From contig JAITQH010000103.1 of the NCBI GenBank assembly GCA_031288985.1, positions 1 to 7,810 of the forward strand: a stretch of 7,810 bases of DNA, written 5' to 3'. This document shows, one piece after another, positions 1 to 5,723 of the stretch. The stretch's first letter is position 1, and the number at the start of each line of letters is the position of its first letter. This stretch comes from Candidatus Methanoplasma sp. (GTDB taxonomy: Archaea; Thermoplasmatota; Thermoplasmata; Methanomassiliicoccales; Methanomethylophilaceae). The notes below the pieces were generated by a model, which had not been told where the DNA came from, made no database searches, and saw only the letters and a list, made by a program, of their open reading frames with translations. Position numbers and translations under genes: made by a program.

Positions 1-427
1 ATGAAATATGGACGAGCGGATCCTCTTCCGCCAACCCCATGTCCGCAAGCCTTTTGAGCGAGTCGGCGAGGCTCTTCTTCTCTCCCTCGGTGGATCGGGA
101 CAGGTTCCTGCTTCTCTTCAGATACACCGGCTGTTTGAATTTGGCAAACTCCGGGTCAGTGATCCAGTCCACCAATACTTTTGGATACCCTTCATTGTTT
201 TCGTTCATATCCGCGATCCTTCTGAAAAGGCTTGAGGCCAATCCTTTGAGCACTTCGCGGGGGGCGTCCGCCATGTAGTCGGACACCTTGAACTCCGCCC
301 ATTTGTACGATCTCTGCCAGCGGACCTTGAACTCTTTGAACGCCGTGAATTCGGCGCTCACTCTGTCGAACCCGTGTTCCCCGCCCACTTCCTGAAACAC
401 CTCTCCAAGCATGTCGTCTGTTTCCAT
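1..427 (-). CDS. Conserved hypothetical protein, N-terminal part; possible SprT/YgjP-like metallopeptidase
   Basis: The frame is open from an ATG at 427-425 to the left edge, giving 142 residues without a stop, so the gene is truncated by the window. The start is well supported by a strong Shine-Dalgarno (AAGGAGA, plus-strand 434-440) seven bases upstream. The protein is soluble, charged and rich in aromatic residues, with no signal peptide or membrane segment. A stretch at residues 34-60 (VRWQRS, WAEFKVSDY, APREVL) followed by YLKRSRNL (about 102-109) and a terminal HIS resembles, from memory, the N-terminal part of archaeal SprT/YgjP-like zinc-peptidase proteins, in which the HExxH helix comes later. 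That helix would lie outside the window, so the family is a guess; only the coding call is solid. It is transcribed divergently from the CMD-family gene at 568. Confidence 0.8.
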   Translation of the reverse strand, partial: METDDMLGEVFQEVGGEHGFDRVSAEFTAFKEFKVRWQRSYKWAEFKVSDYMADAPREVLKGLASSLFRRIADMNENNEGYPKVLVDWITDPEFAKFKQPVYLKRSRNLSRSTEGEKKSLADSLKRLADMGLAEEDPLVHIS

Positions 428-433
428 ATTTTA

Positions 434-440
434 TCTCCTT
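434..440 (-). promoter_or_regulatory. Shine-Dalgarno site of the left-edge gene
   Basis: The minus strand reads AAGGAGA seven bases before the ATG at 427. It is the best ribosome binding site in the window and fixes the start of the leftmost gene. A TATA-like AAATTATG on the same strand (plus-strand 461-468) could be its promoter, giving a short leader. Confidence 0.7.
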
Positions 441-537
441 GCGGCTTTTGCCGTCAAATGCATAATTTGGGAAATGGGGGAATAAAAGGGGAGTAATGCA
501 GTTAATAGGTTAGCGGGGCGCCGCCGAACCCGCAAAG

Positions 538-545
538 TATTCTAT
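538..545 (+). promoter_or_regulatory. Candidate TATA element for the CMD-family gene (possibly leaderless)
   Basis: TATTCTAT, preceded by the purine-rich GCAAAG, is centred about 26 bases before the ATG at 568. That is the normal archaeal distance from TATA box to transcription start, so the mRNA could begin at or next to the start codon. No Shine-Dalgarno precedes this ATG, which agrees with a leaderless message. The assignment is inference from spacing only. Confidence 0.35.
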
Positions 546-567
546 TCTGCACGACGATGGCGCGGCC

Positions 568-954
568 ATGCAGGAAGACCCCAAGGAACGCGAGATCGCA
601 GACAGAATATTGGCATCGATAGAGGAGGCGTACGGATTCATACCGCTGGTCAACAAGGTGCTGTCCGAGCGCCCCGACAAGTTCATACCCATGGCCAATC
701 TCGGAAAGGCCGTTCTCGAAGGCAGAGGGGAGCTTGACAGGAAGACGGGATATCTGGCGGCGATCGCGGCCTCCGCAGCGCTGGGCGGACAGCACTGCAT
801 CAGGGTCCAGATGAAGCATGCGGTGCAGGCCGGAGCTACAAAGGATGAGATCTTGGAGGTCATGCTGATCGGATCCTACATGTCCATGACCCGCAGCCAA
901 TCGTACGCGCTCAGAGCGTTCGAGGAGATGTTCGGAACGAAAGAAGAGCCGTGA
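568..954 (+). CDS. Carboxymuconolactone decarboxylase (CMD)/AhpD-family protein, atypical active site
   Basis: This 128-residue all-helical protein has the CMD-family layout: an N-terminal YGFIPLVNKVLSERPD segment (22-37), a central helix around 60-72, and then GGQHCIRVQMKHAVQAGATKDEI (73-95), the family's signature region. Canonical AhpD-like members have CxxC followed by a histidine four residues later and use the cysteine pair in thiol peroxidase or disulfide chemistry. Here only C77 remains: the first cysteine position is G74 and the histidine position is Q81. Classical AhpD redox activity is therefore unlikely; it may be a lyase-like, single-cysteine or structural relative. Length is typical for a one-domain member. 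The start is the only ATG after an in-frame TAG at 511-513 and has no Shine-Dalgarno. The gene is followed by a GC-rich stem-loop. Confidence 0.85.
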   Translation: MQEDPKEREIADRILASIEEAYGFIPLVNKVLSERPDKFIPMANLGKAVLEGRGELDRKTGYLAAIAASAALGGQHCIRVQMKHAVQAGATKDEILEVMLIGSYMSMTRSQSYALRAFEEMFGTKEEP

Positions 955-1011
955 CCGCCGCCCGCAGGACGAACTGCGGAGGCTTTCCTGCGGCCCTGCG
1001 CCATGCGGCGG
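955..1011 (+). terminator. GC-rich imperfect stem-loop directly after the CMD-family gene
   Basis: CCGCCGC (955-961) pairs with GCGGCGG (1005-1011), and CCGCAGG (962-968) pairs with CCTGCGG (987-993). Together they make 14 base pairs interrupted by an 11-nt bulge on the 3' side. CCGCAG (962-967) can instead pair with CTGCGG (974-979), a competing small hairpin. The element starts immediately after the stop codon. There is no long T-run, so it may be an mRNA 3'-end structure rather than a classic terminator. Confidence 0.35.
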
Positions 1012-1023
1012 ATCCGTATTAAT

Positions 1024-1035
1024 CGAATATTTATA
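1024..1035 (+). promoter_or_regulatory. BRE/TATA promoter of the HesB/IscA gene
   Basis: CGAA (BRE-like, 1024-1027) is followed by TATTTATA (1028-1035) in an AT-rich patch within GC-rich flanks. A start site about 26 bases from the box centre falls near 1058, giving a leader of about 8 nt before the ATG at 1066. This is the clearest archaeal promoter in the left half of the window. Confidence 0.65.
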
Positions 1036-1065
1036 CTGACGTTCCATTAAGGTTAAGCGATAAGC

Positions 1066-1392
1066 ATGGTACAGATAACATCTGATGCAGAGAAATTCAT
1101 CGGCGAGCTGCTGGAGAAGAACCAGAAGACAGGATACGGCATCAAGATCTACCTGGCCGGATTCGCATGCTCCGGCCCCCAGTTCGGAATGTCGTTCCAA
1201 GAGAAGTCAGGAGAAGGCGACAAGGTCGACAAGTCCTCATCCCTGTTTGACATGTTCTACGACAACGAGACCGAGGAAGCCCTCAAAGACTGCGTGATAG
1301 AGTTCATAGACGACCCCAACTTCGGGACGGGCCTCACGATACGCGACCCCAACTTCGGCGGCTGCTCCTCGTGCGGCGGCGGATGTCACTGA
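1066..1392 (+). CDS. HesB/IscA-family iron-sulfur cluster assembly/carrier protein
   Basis: This 108-residue protein belongs to the A-type (IscA/SufA/HesB) Fe-S family, which bind iron or Fe-S clusters and pass them to apoproteins in the cytoplasm. The N-terminus (VQITSDAEKFIGELLEK) is the usual family opening. C35 lies in the FACSGPQFGMSF loop, and the second conserved cysteine, C100, is 65 residues later, matching the IscA spacing. The tail is unusual: instead of CGC it reads CSSCGGGCH, giving C100, C103 and C107 plus H108, so there are more potential ligands than needed. C76 is an additional internal cysteine. Middle residues 60-66 (LFDMFYD) replace the more common bacterial sequence, as is frequent in methanogen members. 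The gene has its own promoter and is 52 bp from the downstream helicase, with which it may be co-transcribed. The family call is firm; its actual client proteins are unknown. Confidence 0.88.
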   Translation: MVQITSDAEKFIGELLEKNQKTGYGIKIYLAGFACSGPQFGMSFQEKSGEGDKVDKSSSLFDMFYDNETEEALKDCVIEFIDDPNFGTGLTIRDPNFGGCSSCGGGCH

Positions 1393-1444
1393 CGCTCCGT
1401 TCGCTCCAAACTTTTTCAAGACATCATCACGAGCGGCTGACAGC

Positions 1445-2998
1445 ATGAGCTTTGTTTCTCATCCAAAGATAGTCCCGAACCTTGTGGAGGAGAGGAGATA
1501 TCAGACCGTTATGGCGTCCGGATGCCTCGCGGCCAACACCCTCCTCGTGCTCCCCACGGGTCTGGGTAAGACCGTGGTCGCGCTGTACGTCTCCGCAGAA
1601 GTTCTCAGCCGCGGAAAGAAGGTCCTCCTGCTTGCTCCAACCAAGCCGTTGGTCGATCAGCATTACGATTTCTTCTCAACCCATCTTCGGGACTCCCGGG
1701 TCGGCATCATGAACGGCAACATGCCCCCTGCGAAAAGGAGCAAAGCGATGGCCGACAACGATCTGATAGTCACCACCCCGCAGTCGATCTCGAACGACCT
1801 GGACAACGGAGTGTACGATCTCAGCGGGTTTGGATTGGTGATATACGACGAGGCGCATCGCGGCACCGGGAATTATGCCTATGTTATGGTGGCGGGGCAC
1901 TGCGGCGGCATGCTCGCCCTCGGCCTGACGGCGTCTCCCGGCGGCGACATCGGTAAAGTGGAGGAGGTGTGCCGCAACCTGTCATTCAGAAGGATCGACG
2001 TAAGGACGGACGAGGATCCCGACGTGGCGCCGTACGTGCATGACACATACGTGAACAAGATCCCGGTGAACATGCCGCAGGAGATCCTGGAGGTCGTGTC
2101 GCCTCTGAAGAAGCTGTTGGACGATTATTTCCTGGAACTCAGAGGTCTGCACCTTGCGCAGCCGAACTGGCCGGTGTCCACGACGCACATGCTGTCCATA
2201 GGCGAGTCGCTGCAGCGCCGCCTCGGCAGAGGCGAGAGATCCATGACGGTGTACAGAGGGCTGACCGTGCAGTCGATATGCATGAAGATACTGCATGCCG
2301 TCGGCCTGGCGGAGACGCAAGGGATGACGCAGTTGCGCTCGTACATGGCGGGGCTCAACGCCGAGGCGGAGGAGCCCAAAGGGAACAAGGGAGGCAGGGA
2401 GCTGACGCTCAGGGAGGAATACCTTGCGGCGTGGAAGGCCGCGTCCGAGACCAGGGCGGAGCACCCGAAGGTGTCCAAGATCATGAGCCTCGTCAGCCAG
2501 TTGATCCACAACGACCCGGACTCCAAGGTGATGGTGTTCGCCCAATACCGCGACACATGCGACATACTGATATCCAAACTGTCGATGATCGAAGGGGCGA
2601 AAGTGGGAAAGCTCATAGGCCAGTCGAAAGGCGGCCTGAAACAGAAGGAGCAGATGGACGTGCTGGACAGGTTCAGGGCCGGAGAGTACAACATACTCGT
2701 CGCCACGTCCGTCGGAGAAGAGGGGCTGGACATCGCCAGCACCAATGCGGTCATATTCTACGAGCCGGTGCCGTCCGAGATAAGGACGATACAGAGAAGG
2801 GGCCGCACCGGGAGAAAGAACGACGGCGAGGTGTACGTCCTCATAGCGAAAGGGACCATGGACGAGGTCTTCGAGAACTCAAGCCGGAAGAAAGAGGATC
2901 TCATGCGCTCCCGTCTGGAGAAACTGAACTACGATCTTTCTTACGGCAACCCCCGCGTCGCGGACGCGGGGCAGATGAATCTAAACATATTCAAATGA
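1445..2998 (+). CDS. hef: Hef/FANCM-type superfamily 2 DNA helicase lacking the nuclease domain
   Basis: This 517-residue helicase matches the N-terminal half of euryarchaeal Hef, related to FANCM/Mph1, which unwinds and remodels stalled forks and branched DNA. Motifs in order: Q-like HPKIVPNLVEERRYQ (6-20), Walker A PTGLGKT (37-43), Ia APTKPLVDQH (64-73), II DEAH (135-138), III TAS (162-164), a helical insert between the two RecA folds (about 195-350), IV VMVFAQYRDT, V ATSVGEEGLDI (420-430) and VI QRRGRTGR (450-457). Full-length euryarchaeal Hef is about 750 residues and ends in an XPF-type nuclease plus HhH; here the protein stops 60 residues after motif VI with a proper TGA and no remnant. 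The last residues, QMNLNIF (510-516), look like a PCNA-binding peptide. There is no Shine-Dalgarno at the ATG; the start is supported by the family's N-terminal motif. The stop overlaps an ATG of the ligase frame. Confidence 0.92.
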   Translation: MSFVSHPKIVPNLVEERRYQTVMASGCLAANTLLVLPTGLGKTVVALYVSAEVLSRGKKVLLLAPTKPLVDQHYDFFSTHLRDSRVGIMNGNMPPAKRSKAMADNDLIVTTPQSISNDLDNGVYDLSGFGLVIYDEAHRGTGNYAYVMVAGHCGGMLALGLTASPGGDIGKVEEVCRNLSFRRIDVRTDEDPDVAPYVHDTYVNKIPVNMPQEILEVVSPLKKLLDDYFLELRGLHLAQPNWPVSTTHMLSIGESLQRRLGRGERSMTVYRGLTVQSICMKILHAVGLAETQGMTQLRSYMAGLNAEAEEPKGNKGGRELTLREEYLAAWKAASETRAEHPKVSKIMSLVSQLIHNDPDSKVMVFAQYRDTCDILISKLSMIEGAKVGKLIGQSKGGLKQKEQMDVLDRFRAGEYNILVATSVGEEGLDIASTNAVIFYEPVPSEIRTIQRRGRTGRKNDGEVYVLIAKGTMDEVFENSSRKKEDLMRSRLEKLNYDLSYGNPRVADAGQMNLNIFK

Positions 2999-3000
2999 GG
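2997..3000 (+). promoter_or_regulatory. Ribosome binding site of the DNA ligase, embedded in the hef stop
   Basis: GAGG overlaps the hef TGA. Three in-frame ATGs follow or overlap it: 2995 (ATGA overlap, no Shine-Dalgarno), 3004 (3-nt spacer) and 3010 (9-nt spacer). The spacing favours 3010, and so does the family N-terminus (M-x-YSELAD). The arrangement suggests translational coupling of ligase to hef. Confidence 0.5.
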
Positions 3001-3009
3001 ACGATGAAA

Positions 3010-4773
3010 ATGCTGTACTCCGAACTTGCAGACGTATTTGAAAGACTGGATGCGACGGGCAGCCGCATCGAGATGACGTCGATCCTTTCAGAATTCTTCA
3101 GAACGCTCGATCCCGAATCTCTGAGGAGCACGGTGTATCTTTCGCAGGGAAAGCTGCATCCGGACTATTTCCCGCAGGAGTTCGGCATGGCCGACAAGCT
3201 TGTGCTCAGGGCGGTGTCGATGGCTTCCGCAAAACCGTACGGGGAAGTGGAGAAGCTGTGGATAAAAGAAGGGGATCCCGGCACCGTGGCCGCGCTCCTG
3301 ATCAAGGGCAGGGGGCAGATGACGCTGTTCTCCGAGCCTCTGACCCTTGAACGCGTAGTAAAAGGCCTGACGGCGATAGAGAGCACAGATGGAAGAGACT
3401 CTCAGGACAGAAAGATGAAGCAGCTCTTCCTTCTGCTCAGAGAGTCGGGGCCGGCGGAGTCGAAGTACCTCTGCCGCATCGTGACCGGGAGGATGAGAGT
3501 GGGCGCAGGCGCGATGACCCTGCTCGACGCCCTATCGGAGGCGTTCGCTTCAAGGGAAGATCGTCCGGAGGTCGAGAGGGCGTACAACATCACCTGCGAC
3601 ATCGGGCTCGTTGCCGAGACCGTGGCGTCAGGCGGGATAGACGCGATAAAGAACATGCATGTGTCGGTGGGCAGCCCCATAAAGGTCATGCTGGCCGAGC
3701 GTCTGCCTTCGATACCGCTGATCATGGAGAAGATGGGCGGGAAATGCGCCATGGAATTCAAATACGACGGCATAAGGCTGCAGGCGCACATAAGCAAAGA
3801 TTCCGTCAGGCTCTATTCCAGGCGCCTGGAGGATCTGACGTCCAACTTCCCCGACGTGGCCTCCGAACTCAGGGCGCGCTGCAAGGCGGAAGAAGCGATC
3901 ATAGAAGGCGAGTGCGTCGCCGTGGATCCGTCGACGGGAGCCATGCTTCCGTTCCAGACAGTCACGCACCGCAGGAAGAAGCACGGCATGGAGAAGGCGG
4001 TGGAGGATTACCCCGTGAGGATGTTCATGTTCGACATCCTGTTCATAGACGGGGCGGACATGACAACCTATCCTTTCGCAGACCGCCGGGACAGGCTCGC
4101 CCGGGCCTTCGAGACGTCTGAGAAGATAGGGCTGACCGAGATGGAGGTCATAGAGAGCCCCGAAGACGGCGAGGCGTTCTTCGCCAGGGCGCTGGCGGCC
4201 AAGAGCGAGGGCGTGATGGCCAAGTCCCTTTACCAAGAGTCGGTGTACCGCGCGGGATCCAGAGGATTCCTGTGGATAAAATACAAGAAAGACTACGAGG
4301 CCGCCCTGACGGATTCGTTCGACCTTGCGGTCGTGGGCGCGTTCCACGGCATGGGCAAGCGCGCGGGAAAGTACGGAGCGCTGCTGATGGCGGTGTTTGA
4401 CCCCGAAACGGGGAAGTACGGCACCGTCTGCAAACTGGGCACAGGATTCGACGATGCGTTCCTGGACGGCCTTCCCGACATGATGAGCGGCCACCTGAGC
4501 AAAGGCCGCCCGGCCGACGTGGATGCTCAGATGGTTCCGGACATATGGTTCCGCCCCGCCGTGGTGTTGGAAGTGGTCGCCGCCGAGATCAGCCAGAGCC
4601 CCATACACACAGCGGCGTTCGGCATCGTCAAAGAGGGTGCGGGGCTGGGACTCAGGTTCCCAAGGTTCACGGGCCGCATCAGGACGGACAAAGGGCCTGA
4701 CCAGTGCACCGCCGCCGCAGAGCTTGCGGAGATGTATTGGGCTCAGGAGGCCACGGACGGGCCGGACCCCTGA
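3010..4773 (+). CDS. lig: Archaeal ATP-dependent DNA ligase (replicative/repair ligase)
   Basis: This 587-residue protein is a full-length archaeal/eukaryotic-type DNA ligase that seals nicks via a ligase-AMP intermediate in Okazaki fragment joining and repair. It has an N-terminal DNA-binding domain (about 1-230), a nucleotidyltransferase domain and an OB-fold. Motif I is EFKYDGIR with nucleophile K251. Motif III is in FMFDILFIDG, motif IV is EGVMAK (400-405) and motif V is WIKYKK (422-427). The C-terminus has the family's GLRFPRF...IRTDKGP...AAELAEMY block. QMTLF at 103-107 sits where Pyrococcus ligase has its PCNA-binding QKSFF. The start at 3010 aligns with M-x-YSELAD of other archaeal ligases and has GAGG nine bases upstream; 3004 and 2995 are in-frame alternatives adding two or five residues. 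The frame is also open upstream through hef, but that is chance. The gene ends 10 bp from the convergent surface-protein gene. Confidence 0.95.
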   Translation: MLYSELADVFERLDATGSRIEMTSILSEFFRTLDPESLRSTVYLSQGKLHPDYFPQEFGMADKLVLRAVSMASAKPYGEVEKLWIKEGDPGTVAALLIKGRGQMTLFSEPLTLERVVKGLTAIESTDGRDSQDRKMKQLFLLLRESGPAESKYLCRIVTGRMRVGAGAMTLLDALSEAFASREDRPEVERAYNITCDIGLVAETVASGGIDAIKNMHVSVGSPIKVMLAERLPSIPLIMEKMGGKCAMEFKYDGIRLQAHISKDSVRLYSRRLEDLTSNFPDVASELRARCKAEEAIIEGECVAVDPSTGAMLPFQTVTHRRKKHGMEKAVEDYPVRMFMFDILFIDGADMTTYPFADRRDRLARAFETSEKIGLTEMEVIESPEDGEAFFARALAAKSEGVMAKSLYQESVYRAGSRGFLWIKYKKDYEAALTDSFDLAVVGAFHGMGKRAGKYGALLMAVFDPETGKYGTVCKLGTGFDDAFLDGLPDMMSGHLSKGRPADVDAQMVPDIWFRPAVVLEVVAAEISQSPIHTAAFGIVKEGAGLGLRFPRFTGRIRTDKGPDQCTAAAELAEMYWAQEATDGPDP

Positions 4774-4783
4774 GCCGGGAACC

Positions 4784-5497
4784 TCACTCTTCCTGATTTC
4801 TTTTCTTCTTGCGGTCGAGGTATTCGAAGAACACGAAGGATACGACCGCCGTGGCGCCGAATATTCCCAATATGACCCAAATGAAGGACAGGCCCAGCCC
4901 TCCGCCCGTGTCAGGCTTGTTTATCAGTTCGAATTCTGCGATGAACGTCATCGGACTGTTGACGGTGATCGTCCTTTCCCACTGTTTGGACCCGTCAGAC
5001 CACTTCACGAACTGATAGTCCTTGTGCGCGATCCCGCGTATGGTCACCTCGGATCCCAGAAAAAAATCAGCTTTTCCGCTGAACAGCTGGTTATCGCAGA
5101 TGACTTCGGTGAAACCTCCGACATCTCCCTTCACTCTGACGTCGACCTCATATTTCGGTATTGCTTTGAACTCGGCAGTGTACTCAAAGGTTCTTGTCTG
5201 ATTCGGAAGCGTAATCCATCTCGATGCCCCTTTCGGGCCGTCCTGCCAACCGAGGAATTCATAACCCTCATAGGCCGAGGCGGTGATTTGGACATGCGCT
5301 CCATAATCGTATTCGCCTCTGCCGGTCACTCTTCCGGCGCCGTCCGGCGACGTGCTGAGCACGACTGTGACTTTTCCCGGAGTTGCGTCGCTTGATTCAG
5401 GCATCACCGGAACCGCGGACACCGCCAACAGGGCTATCGAGAACACGGCAACGAACATTACAAATGCTTTACTTGGATTCTTAGGGCGGGCGATCAC
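4784..5497 (-). CDS. Membrane-anchored surface protein with two InlB/Listeria-Bacteroides-type repeats
   Basis: With a GTG start this encodes 237 residues. A basic N-terminus (R4, K6, K10) leads into a hydrophobic stretch (11-31) with small residues near A28 and A38, a typical Sec signal peptide. Two similar beta-rich repeats follow, about 42-116 and 119-192. Each ends in an aromatic-x-W-x-DG motif (W84, W166) and a final (T/I)AEF strand, as in the divergent InlB B-repeat/Flg_new class. A Gly-rich linker precedes one C-terminal membrane helix (about 203-226) and a basic DRKKKR tail, predicting an outside repeat region and an inside tail. The function is unknown; such repeats are usually linked to adhesion or surface display. 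The start is uncertain: TTG at 5515 (six more residues) or ATG at 5458 are possible. GGAG lies at 5510-5513, 12 bases before the GTG. It is transcribed alone, against its neighbours. Confidence 0.8.
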   Translation of the reverse strand: MIARPKNPSKAFVMFVAVFSIALLAVSAVPVMPESSDATPGKVTVVLSTSPDGAGRVTGRGEYDYGAHVQITASAYEGYEFLGWQDGPKGASRWITLPNQTRTFEYTAEFKAIPKYEVDVRVKGDVGGFTEVICDNQLFSGKADFFLGSEVTIRGIAHKDYQFVKWSDGSKQWERTITVNSPMTFIAEFELINKPDTGGGLGLSFIWVILGIFGATAVVSFVFFEYLDRKKKRNQEE

Positions 5498-5562
5498 GTA
5501 TATCAATAACTCCAAATGCCATCCCCGAACCCCCTTCTGACATCACACGAATACAGAATCTT

Positions 5563-5571
5563 GTATTTTAT
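5563..5571 (-). promoter_or_regulatory. TATA element for the surface-protein gene (may work in both directions)
   Basis: The minus strand reads ATAAAATAC across 5571-5563. A transcription start about 26 bases downstream would fall near 5540, leaving a leader of roughly 40 nt before the GTG at 5497 that contains GGAG. Read on the plus strand, the same bases give TATTTTAT, which could start a transcript near 5593, just before the hairpin at 5599. Confidence 0.45.
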
Positions 5572-5598
5572 CGTGATGGTTCGCTTCAGCCCCATGCT

Positions 5599-5638
5599 CA
5601 GGGCCGCACCCCCGCTTCGCGTGATGCGGGCGGCCCTG
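5599..5638. repeat. Inverted repeat / hairpin in the divergent intergenic region
   Basis: CAGGGCCG (5599-5606) is the exact reverse complement of CGGCCCTG (5631-5638). Inside it, CCCGC (5611-5615) pairs with GCGGG (5626-5630), leaving a CACC bulge and a 10-nt loop: 13 base pairs in total. It is not placed after any gene, since the flanking genes diverge, so it is not a simple terminator. It could be a regulator binding site or part of a small structured RNA. Confidence 0.5.
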
Positions 5639-5650
5639 CGAGAGCGTTTG

Positions 5651-5693
5651 ACGGAGTTCGTGCATAAAACGGAGTTTCGGATCAATTTCCGAA
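5651..5693. repeat. Direct repeat and second hairpin upstream of rpoL
   Basis: ACGGAGTT occurs at 5651-5658 and again at 5669-5676, starts 18 bp apart. The second copy runs into a perfect inverted repeat, TTCGGA (5676-5681) with TCCGAA (5688-5693), with a 6-nt loop. The block ends about 20 bp upstream of the rpoL BRE/TATA, a location suitable for an operator, though no regulator can be named. Confidence 0.4.
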
Positions 5694-5710
5694 CACAGCC
5701 CGCATCCCGC

Positions 5711-5723
5711 GAAAGGTTTAAAG
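5711..5723 (+). promoter_or_regulatory. BRE/TATA promoter of rpoL-truD (leaderless)
   Basis: GAAAGG (BRE, 5711-5716) is followed by TTTAAAG (5717-5723). The box centre is about 26 bases before the ATG at 5746, so transcription should start at the start codon itself. No Shine-Dalgarno is present, in agreement with a leaderless mRNA. Confidence 0.65.

Noticed and set aside
502..1200. 232-residue minus-strand frame across the CMD-family and HesB genes
   Set aside because: It covers two clear genes and a promoter on the opposite strand; its translation has no domain character.
1411..1416. CTTTTT after hesB as a terminator
   Set aside because: A short T-run with no stem and within a 52-bp gap; too weak to separate hesB from hef with confidence.
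2278..2994. Long upstream extension of the ligase frame through hef
   Set aside because: It has low-complexity Gly/Arg-rich composition, lies wholly inside the real hef frame, and has no ligase homology; it is chance openness from GC-rich codon bias.
3628..4608. 326-residue open frame on the minus strand opposite the ligase
   Set aside because: It is antisense to conserved ligase motifs, has a composition rich in His/Arg/Gly typical of shadow frames, and no recognisable domain.
4523..5395. 290-residue plus-strand frame spanning the ligase end and the surface-protein gene
   Set aside because: It overlaps two well-supported genes in other frames and shows no protein-like features of its own.
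5573..5627. C/D-box-like GTGATG motifs (5573-5578, 5620s) suggesting a guide RNA
   Set aside because: No CTGA D-box lies at the right distance downstream, and the second motif is part of the hairpin loop.
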